From NCBI RefSeq assembly GCF_041893525.1, contig NZ_CP169068.1: 64,000 nucleotides of DNA; one strand, written 5' to 3'. Source of the stretch: Phaeobacter bryozoorum. GTDB taxonomy: Bacteria; Pseudomonadota; Alphaproteobacteria; Rhodobacterales; Rhodobacteraceae. This document shows positions 1 to 6,714 of the stretch, piece by piece; positions within the stretch are counted from its first letter, which is position 1, and every line of letters begins with the position of its first letter. Position numbers and translations under genes: made by a program. Under the pieces are notes generated by a model, which saw only the letters and a program-made list of their open reading frames with translations, ran no database searches and was not told the DNA's origin.

Positions 1-1362
1 CGAGACCGGTCGGATCTCCACCTGCGGATCCAGAAGGCCGGTGGGGCGGATCACCTGCTCGGCAAAGACGCCGCCGGACTGTTCGATTTCCCAGGCCGAG
101 GGCGTGGCGGAAACAAACACCGACTGCGGACGCATCGCGTCCCATTCCTCGAATTTGAGGGGACGGTTGTCCATGCACGATGGCAGGCGGAAACCATGTT
201 CCGCGAGGGTGAATTTGCGCCTATGGTCGCCTTTGTACATGCCGCCGATCTGCGGCACGGAGACATGGGATTCATCCGCAAAAACAATGGCATTGTCGGG
301 AATGAATTCAAACAGGGTCGGCGGCGGCTCGCCCGGTGCGCGGCCCGTCAGATAGCGCGAATAATTCTCGATCCCGTTGCAATGGCCGGTGGCTTCCAGC
401 ATTTCAATGTCAAAATTGGTGCGCTGTTCCAGCCGCTGCGCCTCCAGCAGCTTGCCCTCACCAACCAGCTGGTCGAGCCGCATTTTCAGCTCTTCCTTGA
501 TCGAGATCACCGCCTGTTTCAGCGTTGGTTTCGGCGTCACGTAATGCGAATTCGCATAGACCCGGATCTGGTCGAAGCTGCCGGTCTTTTCCCCGGTGAG
601 CGGGTCGAACTCGGTGATGCCTTCCAGCTCCTCGCCAAAGAAGGACAGCCGCCAGGCGCGATCCTCAAGGTGGGCCGGGAAAATCTCCAGCAAATCGCCG
701 CGCACCCGGAAGGAGCCGCGCTGAAACGCCTGATCGTTGCGCTTGTACTGCTGGGCAACCAGATCGGCCATCACCTGCCGCTGGTCATATTCGTCGCCGA
801 CCTTCAGGTCCTGCGTCATCGCCGAATAGGTCTCGACCGAACCGATACCGTAGATGCAGGAGACCGACGCGATGATGATCACATCGTCCCGTTCCAGCAG
901 TGCACGGGTCGCTGAGTGGCGCATCCGGTCGATCTGTTCGTTGATCTGGCTTTCCTTCTCGATATAGGTGTCAGAGCGCGCGACATAGGCCTCCGGCTGG
1001 TAATAGTCGTAGAAGGAGACGAAGTATTCGACCGAGTTTTCGGGAAAGAAGCCTTTGAATTCGCCGTATAATTGCGCCGCCAGCGTCTTGTTTGGGGCAA
1101 GAATAATGGCCGGGCGCTGGGTCTCCTCGATCACCTTCGCCATGGTAAAGGTCTTGCCGGTGCCGGTGGCGCCCAGCAGCACCTGATTGCGCTCGCCCTC
1201 CAGCACACCTTCGGAGAGTTCCTTGATGGCGGTGGGCTGGTCGCCCGCCGGATCGAACTCGGTGTGCATGACAAATTTCCGCCCGCCTTCCAGCTTGGGA
1301 CGCTGCTGCGGCGCGCGGTCGGCCATCATCGGCATGGATTTGTCGGAATGGGCGTATGGCAT
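1..1362 (-). CDS. uvrB: Excinuclease ABC subunit B (UvrB), 5' part
   Basis: UvrB is the damage-verifying DNA helicase-like subunit of nucleotide excision repair; it is loaded by UvrA and recruits UvrC. The first 454 codons are present and the C-terminal part lies beyond the left edge. Visible are the Walker A motif GATGTGKT (residues 64-71) and the aromatic beta-hairpin region around YFVSFYDYYQPEAY (from about residue 113) that clamps DNA. At the window edge the protein reads EIRPVS, a conserved UvrB stretch. The ATG at 1362 is preceded by an AGGAGAG ribosome site six bases away. The gene is divergent from the NDUFS4-like gene across a 228-bp gap. Confidence 0.97.
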   Translation of the reverse strand, partial: MPYAHSDKSMPMMADRAPQQRPKLEGGRKFVMHTEFDPAGDQPTAIKELSEGVLEGERNQVLLGATGTGKTFTMAKVIEETQRPAIILAPNKTLAAQLYGEFKGFFPENSVEYFVSFYDYYQPEAYVARSDTYIEKESQINEQIDRMRHSATRALLERDDVIIIASVSCIYGIGSVETYSAMTQDLKVGDEYDQRQVMADLVAQQYKRNDQAFQRGSFRVRGDLLEIFPAHLEDRAWRLSFFGEELEGITEFDPLTGEKTGSFDQIRVYANSHYVTPKPTLKQAVISIKEELKMRLDQLVGEGKLLEAQRLEQRTNFDIEMLEATGHCNGIENYSRYLTGRAPGEPPPTLFEFIPDNAIVFADESHVSVPQIGGMYKGDHRRKFTLAEHGFRLPSCMDNRPLKFEEWDAMRPQSVFVSATPSAWEIEQSGGVFAEQVIRPTGLLDPQVEIRPVS

Positions 1363-1590
1363 ATGGCTCTCTCCTGCTGGGGGCAGAGATTGGTCTGTTT
1401 TTGTTCTTATTCAAGGGGCTTTTTCCACCCCGCGCCCGGCGATGGCTTCGCAGCGGCGCAAAATGCCGGTCGCTGAGGGTGGAAATCCCGGTTTTTCCTG
1501 CCAAACCCGTGCAATCTGCGGCATTTGCCACCTTGCCCGTGATCAGGGTTCAGCGCATATAGGGGGCAGAGATCTGAGAGGAGATATCCC

Positions 1591-1902
1591 ATGCGAGCGC
1601 GGATTTATCGGCCAGCCAAGAATGCCATGACCTCCGGTATGGCCAAGACCCGCAAATGGGTCCTGGATTTCGTGCCCACCAGCGCGCGGGAAGTGGATCC
1701 GCTGATGGGCTGGACCTCCTCACATGACACCCAAAGCCAGGTCCGCCTGCGGTTCGACACCAAGGAAGCGGCGCTGGAATACGCCGAGGCCAATGGCATC
1801 GACGCCATCGTGACCGAACCAAAGACCCGCAAGGCCAACATCCGGGCGGGCGGCTACGGCGAAAACTTCGCCACCAACCGCCGCGCCCCCTGGACGCACT
1901 AG
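1591..1902 (+). CDS. NADH dehydrogenase complex I accessory subunit, NDUFS4-like
   Basis: This 103-residue protein matches the conserved region of the 18-kDa complex I subunit (NDUFS4, ETC complex I subunit family). That accessory subunit sits on the matrix or cytoplasmic arm of alphaproteobacterial and mitochondrial complex I. Recognisable segments are RIYRPAKNAMTSG near the start, WVLDF, the helix TKEAALEYAEANGIDA and the terminal NFATNRRAPWTH. Length is normal for bacterial homologues. GAGAGGAGATATCCC upstream gives a good ribosome site for the ATG at 1591. The rest of complex I is not nearby, which is usual for this gene. Confidence 0.9.
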   Translation: MRARIYRPAKNAMTSGMAKTRKWVLDFVPTSAREVDPLMGWTSSHDTQSQVRLRFDTKEAALEYAEANGIDAIVTEPKTRKANIRAGGYGENFATNRRAPWTH

Positions 1903-1903
1903 G

Positions 1904-2053
1904 GTTGTAAATCGGGGCAAAGTTGTCTCGGAATTGGGGCAAGGATGTCGCGAAGTCGAGCTCCAATCAACATGTAGAGTGCTCACTGGGTGCCCTGTCT
2001 ATTTCTGACGAAGCTGTGGCGGCAGTTGTAAATCGGGATCAAGTTGCGGCCGG
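1904..2053 (+). repeat. Three-copy short repeat resembling an IS21-family end
   Basis: Three related repeats of about 19-24 bp lie in one orientation just after the NDUFS4 stop codon. They begin at about 1904 (GTTGTAAATCGGGGCAAAG), 1928 (CGGAATTGGGGCAAGGATG) and 2025 (GTTGTAAATCGGGATCAAG). The first and third share 13 identical bases, and the second matches the first at about 15 of 19 positions. Multiple direct repeats at an end are known for IS21-family elements. No istA/istB coding sequence is seen, so this would be an orphan end. The family assignment is inference. Confidence 0.35.
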
Positions 2054-2729
2054 ATGGTCCACAAGACCCGGCAGACGCAATTTTCTGAGGATACAAGTCG
2101 ACCCAGTGGGTGCCTTTTTGGGTTCGAAACCTGATCAATTCACAGTCGTGAACGTCAAGCAAAGCTTAGGATTTACACCAAAACTTCGGCAGATCATCTG
2201 ATAAAGCGGCTCAGTAACACCCATGCCTTGTCAGCATCGGCGCCCTCTCTTGCGACAGACTGCTCCTGATCGGCGGTAAGCACGATTGGTCTGCAGTTTG
2301 CCTCATTGCTCAGCGCCTCTATGAGGCGGAGCCGTACCCAAGGGCTGCTTTACACATTCGTGCTTGGCGCAGCTTCGGCCTGTTGCAGGCGCAAAAATCC
2401 CTTCAGACCCCATAGTTGCCATGCAGAGAGACGTGGCAGCCTTGGCTGATGCTGAGGTCGGCACCAAGGGGACCGCGAAGCGCAGAAAGCGGGCTTTGCA
2501 AAGTCAGGTCCAGAGGGTGGCGGGACCTGACTGACCGGCCCGAACCGGACTTTGCCGTTGTTACCTAATGCGGCGGCGCAGCTTCACCATAGCGGCCATT
2601 CGTAAGTCACCTGGCAGCCTAGGGTGTCCAAGGCCGCGAGAGACCAACCGCGTGAATGTCGCAAATTGATGGTTAATGCACTCACCAACTCGCTAGCCTC
2701 AACGAGATGACTTTATTGATCGGCCTAAC
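2054..2729. other. Non-coding or decayed intergenic stretch
   Basis: About 680 bp with no convincing gene on either strand. Open frames here are short, lack ribosome sites and resemble no family I recognise. The stretch lies between an IS21-like end and a frameshifted transporter, so it may be remnant DNA. The sequence CACTGGGTGCC near 1984 recurs imperfectly near 2105 (CAGTGGGTGCC), with no clear meaning. Confidence 0.4.
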
Positions 2730-3648
2730 ATGACATCCTTAGCGCCAACATCTCCCAACGCGGATGCCCACAAGTACGGTGCGCTCTTCGTATTTGCGGC
2801 GGGTATGCTGTGGTCAACCGTCGGCCTTGGCATTCGCCTGATCGAAGATGCTGTCGTGTGGCAGATACTGCTCTATCGTTCGATCAGCATGTCGCTCTTT
2901 TTGTACGTGCTTATCCGCGTGCGGTCTGGCGAAAGCCCCTTTGTTCAGATCCGCCGCAATGGTGCCCCTGCTATCATCGCAGGGCTTTCGTTGGTTGCGG
3001 CCTATTCCGGGGGCATCTACGCGATCCAGAACACCTCGGTCGCAAATGCAATGCTTCTGTTTGCGACAGCACCGTTTATGGCTGCGGTGCTCGGATGGTT
3101 TGTGTTGCAGGAACCCGTCCGCGCTGCAACCTGGATAGCGATCGCCGTCGCAATCGGCGGAATTCGGGATCATGGTCGCCGATAAATCCGGAGGCGTCGC
3201 TCTGAAGGGCAGCCTCGCCGCGCTTGGATCAGCATTCGGGTTTGCGGTCTTCACTGTGGCGCTGCGATGGGGGCGAACAGGGGAAATGCTGCCAGCAGTT
3301 TTCCTGTCGGGCATCTTCGCCATCGCCATCACCTTGGCGATCTGCTTTGGCCTCGATCTCTCGCTAGTTCTGAGCCCCAATGACGGCGGGATCGCCATGG
3401 CCATGGGCGTGTTTCAGGTCAGCGCTGGTCTGATCCTCTACACGCTGGGGTCGCGCAGCCTTCCTGCGGCAGAGCTCGCCCTGCTGTCATTAGCCGAGGT
3501 GCTACTCGGCCCACTCTGGGTCTGGCTGTTTCTAGGGGAAACCGCGACTGTAAATACCCTGATTGGAGGTGCTGTTCTGCTTGCGGCGATTGCGGGCAAT
3601 GCGCTGTCGGGCAAGCGAAGAAAACCACCGCCCATCACCGCACCTTAG
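2730..3648 (+). pseudogene. EamA/DMT-family transporter interrupted by a +1 frameshift
   Basis: The two frames together encode a drug/metabolite transporter with ten hydrophobic segments, an inner-membrane exporter of unknown substrate. The N-terminal frame (2730-3185) starts MTSLAPTSPNADAHKYGALF and ends after IAVAIGGI. The C-terminal frame resumes at GIMVADKSGG and runs to 3648. The total of 919 bases equals 306 codons plus one base, so deleting one base near 3168 (GGAATTCGGGATC) restores a full-length protein of about 305 residues. It could be a real inactivating mutation or a base-calling error. The ribosome site is weak. The surroundings are insertion-rich, which favours decay. Confidence 0.75.
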
Positions 3649-3971
3649 AATAGGAACCACGGCCCAGAGCCGCCGTTGATCATCACCTTCCACCGCTGGG
3701 GTGCAGCCCGTCATTCCGGACTTTCGCCGTACCCGCGAAATCTCAGAGGTGGCGAATTCACAAATGCGGGACAAAACTGCCTTTTGCTCACGCGGCTATT
3801 GCTGGCGCAGCATATGCTCGCAAGTGCGGCAGGTTGGTCGCTGCGATGCAGCCGATGCCGCCAGAACGGTCATTGAAAGCAAATCTGAGGGCGAAAATCC
3901 GAACCGTCCTTTCGCTGCGCAGCTGGTCGACAAGCGAGACGCGGACGGTGCCGACCTTCACGTAAGCGAGC
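3649..3971. other. Intergenic, no gene recognised
   Basis: About 320 bp between the broken transporter and the truncated hemerythrin. Short open frames exist on both strands, but none has a ribosome site together with a recognisable product. Confidence 0.4.
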
Positions 3972-4243
3972 TCAATGACCACTTATCCATGCCGCAAAAA
4001 AAATTGGGATAATGACTTCTTCTTCATCCCAGATATGGCGGTTGAGGATATTATCCAATGCTTGGCCACCCTTATGCAAGCCTGCCAGTTGGTCGCGTGT
4101 GACCACGGGATCGTTTAGCTGGGTCAGTGCTGCTTGCGTGCCATCCAGTGCCGCATCCAATACCTTGTGATCGCGATCCAACAAAGAAAACCCACGGTTT
4201 AGTTCGGGGTACATCAATCCAAATTGAGGGAAGTAACCATGGT
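3972..4243 (-). pseudogene. Hemerythrin-like HHE protein, N-terminus removed by an IS element
   Basis: Hemerythrin-like proteins bind a di-iron centre through His, Glu and Asp residues on a four-helix bundle and act in O2/NO sensing or iron chemistry. Only the C-terminal part remains: LLDRDHKVLDAAL, LHKGGQALDNILNRHIWDEEEVIIPI, then the stop. The histidines and acidic residues of the last two helices are present. Upstream the reading frame continues through YFPQFGLMYPEL into the terminal inverted repeat of the IS3 element at 4244, so the start has been lost. The missing N-terminal part does not lie directly beyond the other end of the element. Confidence 0.7.
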
Positions 4244-4323
4244 TGAGCTACTCCCCGAAAATCGGACACTGACGTAAGCTACAATTTGCTGTCTGTTGAT
4301 CTTCGACGCAGAGGAGATCAGAG

Positions 4324-4617
4324 ATGTCGAAACGGAAGAACCATTCGCCTAAGTTCAAGGCCAAGGTCGCGCTTGAGGCTTTGAAGGGCGAGCGGACTGT
4401 CGCTGAGCTGGCAAGCCAATTTGGCGTTCATCCGACAATGATCCATAGCTGGAAGCGGGCGCTCCTGGAGGGCGCGTCCGGCGTATTCGAGCGTGGCGGC
4501 AAGAGAACCCCGGAGATTGATGAAGAGCAGGTCAAAGAATTGCACGCCAAGATCGGGGAGCTGGCCGTTGCCAACGATTTTTTGTCACGAAAGCTCAAAC
4601 CCTGGATCGGCAAGTGA
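4324..4617 (+). CDS. IS3-family transposase OrfA
   Basis: This 97-residue protein starts MSKRKNHSPKFKAKVALEAL and carries the helix-turn-helix of IS3 OrfA (ELASQFGVHPTMIHSWKRAL). A leucine-zipper-like tail follows (VKELHAKIGELAVANDFLSRKL). OrfA binds the IS ends and is normally fused to OrfB by a -1 frameshift. GAGGAGATCAGAG gives a good ribosome site. It overlaps the start of orfB by four bases. The frame looks intact. Confidence 0.92.
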   Translation: MSKRKNHSPKFKAKVALEALKGERTVAELASQFGVHPTMIHSWKRALLEGASGVFERGGKRTPEIDEEQVKELHAKIGELAVANDFLSRKLKPWIGK

Positions 4618-4636
4618 GGCGGAAAATGATCGGACC

Positions 4637-4666
4637 TGCCAATGCCAATGCCAATGCCAATGCCAA
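4637..4666 (+). repeat. (TGCCAA)5 hexanucleotide repeat
   Basis: Five perfect tandem copies of TGCCAA lie at the start of orfB and encode alternating Ala and Asn. The repeat keeps the reading frame whatever the copy number. Confidence 0.95.
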
Positions 4667-4919
4667 TCTGCCCATTGGCAAGCAATGCAAGCTGCTGTCG
4701 ATCCCGCGGTCTTCGTTTTATTATCAGCCCAAGGGCGAGACGGTGCTGAACCTGGCGCTAATGCGCCTGATCGGCGAGCAGTTTCTGGAAACGCCGTTCT
4801 TCGGTGTTCGGCAGATGACTTGGCATCTTCGCAACGAAGGCCTTCTGGTGAACGCGAAACGGATCAGACGGTTGATGCGGCTCATGGGCTTGATGCCGAT
4901 CTGCCAAAAGCCCAACACC

Positions 4920-4960
4920 CGCTGCCTGACAGTACATGCAAAGCATGTGCGAGAGGGGGC
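4920..4960 (+). repeat. Short palindromic insertion, copy 1 (inside IS3 orfB)
   Basis: The segment interrupts a conserved transposase region and contains the arms GTACATGC (4932-4939) and GCATGTGC (4943-4950) around an AAA loop. Its 36-base core aligns with the reverse complement of copy 2 at 5801-5835 at about 24 positions with one gap. Net length is about 38 bp, so it shifts the frame. Confidence 0.7.
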
Positions 4961-5612
4961 AAGGCGGCGAAGGGCCACAAGACGTATCCCTACTTGTTGC
5001 GAGGGTTGCGCGTCGACCGGCCCAACCAGGTCTGGGCCGCAGACATCACCTGCCAGCCAATGCGACGGGGCTTCTTGTATCTGGTAGCGATCATGGACTG
5101 GCATACCCGCAAGGTTCTGGCCTGGCGCATCTCGAACACGCTGGAAGCCGACTTCTGTGTCGAGGCTCTGAATGAGGCGATCCACCGCTTCGGCCCGCCA
5201 GAGATCATGAACACCGACCAGGGGAGCCAATTCACGTCCTTTGCCTGGACAGATCGTCTGCGCCGCTCCGGCGTGCGCATCTCGATGGATGGCAAGGGTC
5301 GGTTCCTCGACAATATCTTTGTCGAACGGCTCTGGCGCAGCCTGAAATACGAGTGCGTCTACTTGCACGCATGGGAAACAGGATCAGAAGCAAAGGTGGG
5401 CGTCGGCAAGTGGGTCGAATTCTACAACCGCAAACGCCCCCATTCCGCCCTTGGTGGCAAACCTCCGGCCGTGGTTTATTGGCTGAGAAAAGACGAAACC
5501 CAAACAGGTCAGCAGGAGCAGAGAGTAGCTTAAGTTACGCCGAAAGCTGTCCAACGATTGGGGAGTAGCTCACTTTGCCTTCATTTAATAGGCATTGATT
5601 TGAGGTTGTCAC

Positions 5613-5715
5613 GGTTTTGTTGCACAAATCATCTGAGGGACCAACTGCTCATGCCCGTCAGCTATCACTCTGGATTCAAACAGTGAATCCCTCAGATGAT
5701 TTGTGCAACAAAACC
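5613..5715. repeat. 103-bp unit with 28-bp perfect terminal inverted repeats
   Basis: Bases 5613-5640 and 5688-5715 are perfect reverse complements over 28 bp, separated by 47 bp. A smaller inverted repeat (GATTCA/TGAATC) lies within the right half of the unit. The outer sequence equals the IS5-type terminus, so the unit has the form of a MITE mobilisable by that transposase. Confidence 0.8.
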
Positions 5716-6186
5716 CTTCCAGCGACAAAGGCGACAGTCCGGCCCTGCCCGAACTGCTGAGCCAGTCCCGCCAGAGGAACAGATCTGCACCGTGACCGCC
5801 TTCTCGTGCATGTAGACATGCACTGCCGGGCAAGGGATGGCGCCTACGACACGCGCCGCTGCCATACGGCCATCCTGGATCGAGGCGCCGCCGCCGTCAT
5901 CCCTATCCGCAAGAACGAGCGTCTTTGGAAGGAAGACTGTCCGGCCGCAACGGCTCGCAACGGGATCCTGCGCGCCACCCGGCACCTCGGGCGGGCCATC
6001 TGGAAGCGATGGACCGGCTATCATGCCCGAAGTCGGATCGAGGCAAAGATGCGATGTCTGAAATCCTTCGGCGTACGCATCGCCTCACGAGACTTCGACC
6101 GACAGGTGGCTGGACACCAAATCCGGATCGCGGTTCTAAACAGCTACACCGCCCTTGGCATACCCGTCACAGTGCCCGTAGGGTAA
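5716..6186 (+). pseudogene. IS5-family transposase, C-terminal fragment with two frame breaks
   Basis: The readable part from 5836 gives DGAYDTRRCHTAILDRGAAA, the conserved IS5/IS903 catalytic segment. It then gives RTLxRRW-like IWKRWTGYHARSRIEAKMRC with the catalytic Glu in the R-x-E context, and ends LNSYTALGIPVT. Upstream, PALPELLSQ and the EEQICTVTA-like segment can be read only with a one-base correction near 5766. VTA and DGAYDT, contiguous in the family, are separated by 35 bp that contain a hairpin. The N-terminal half is absent. This fragment cannot make an active transposase. Confidence 0.8.
5801..5835 (-). repeat. Short palindromic insertion, copy 2 (inside IS5 transposase)
   Basis: The 35-bp insertion lies between the conserved VTA and DGAYDT codons. 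It contains GTGCATGT (5806-5813) and ACATGCAC (5816-5823), a perfect 8-bp stem with a 2-base loop. The reverse complement aligns with copy 1 at 4920-4955. Confidence 0.7.
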
Positions 6187-6238
6187 GTCCGTCCGGGGAA
6201 AGGGGAAGCGCCCCCTTCACATGATTTGTGCAACAGAG

Positions 6239-6714
6239 CTTATCCGGCGGCCCAAATCAGCCCCCCCGATGGCAGAGGAGGCCTGCGGTCCGGTTACCGG
6301 CGTGCCGGCCCGGTCGTGGAGCGGCAGGGCTGGGGCGGGGCCATGCTGTGGGCGTCAGCTGTGCTACCTATGATTGATTCGATCAGCGGAACGGCGGTCA
6401 CCTGTCAATTCGCCGTTCTGCGCGGTTCTGCGGCCCTTGCAACTGTCCGCACAACTTCGCTCATGCCCCGACGTCAATGGGCCAGCTTTTGCCGAAACCA
6501 AGGAGTGTCGAAAAACTCACCAAAAATAGTGAGTTGAACGATCATTCAATTCGGAAACGATCAGGGCACGAAACCAATATATCTATAATCTCCGAGGTCA
6601 GCCGATGGCGGCCCGGGCGCTCCGACATGCCTGCGGAGGGCTACGGGTGAATTTTGCCCATCATATCTGACTACTCGGGGTTGAACGATTGGGTTGAATG
6701 ACAGGGAGGCCAAC
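6239..6714. promoter_or_regulatory. Upstream region of the RTX protease gene
   Basis: No gene is supported in this 476-bp stretch. It contains a hairpin with arms AACTCAC and GTGAGTT around an 8-base loop (about 6514-6535). It also has repeated GTTGAACGAT motifs (near 6533 and 6681) that could be regulator sites. Promoter position cannot be fixed by eye. Confidence 0.3.

Larger units (their letters stand above)
4614..5533 (+). pseudogene. IS3-family transposase OrfB (rve integrase), frame broken by a palindromic insertion
   Basis: OrfB is the DDE integrase subunit. The first part (4614 to about 4919) gives the HTH_21-type region FFGVRQMTWHLRNEGLLVNAK up to PICQKPNT. The rest, in another frame from about 4961 to 5533, gives GHKTYPYLLRGLRVDRPNQV, WAADIT and MDWHTRKVLAWRIS with NTDQGSQFTS and the final KRPHSALGGKPP. 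The DDE residues are therefore present. Between the parts lies extra sequence of about 38 bp net, which shifts the frame and contains a hairpin (4932-4950). Related proteins read PNT followed by a few residues and then KGHKTYPYL without it. An Asn-Ala run near the start reflects five TGCCAA copies. Confidence 0.85.
4244..5572 (+). mobile_element. IS3-family insertion sequence, about 1.33 kb
   Basis: The ends are visible as an inverted repeat. The left end TGAGCTACTCCCC (from 4244) and the complement of the right end (to 5572) share 13 terminal bases, then a divergent 7-base block, then GGACA in both. Inside are two overlapping reading frames in the usual IS3 arrangement, orfA then orfB. The flanks (GGT on the left, CTT on the right) show no target-site duplication, so the insertion was followed by deletion or rearrangement. 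OrfB is broken, so this copy is probably not autonomous. Confidence 0.88.
5613..6238 (+). mobile_element. IS5-family (IS903-like) remnant
   Basis: The left terminal sequence GGTTTTGTTGCACAAATC (5613-5630) and the complement of the right end near 6221-6238 (GATTTGTGCAACAGAGC) match at most positions. Between them is the C-terminal portion of an IS5-family transposase, and the N-terminal portion is missing. A further inverted copy of the left end lies at 5688-5715. The remnant may therefore be a MITE-like unit (5613-5715) beside a truncated IS, or one internally deleted copy. Confidence 0.7.

Noticed and set aside
1923..2201. Open frame of 92 codons after the NDUFS4 gene
   Set aside because: It overlaps the IS21-like repeats, has no ribosome site and shows no recognisable motif.
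6226..6537. Open frame of 103 codons after the IS5 remnant
   Set aside because: It begins inside the IS terminal repeat, has no start signal and resembles no family.
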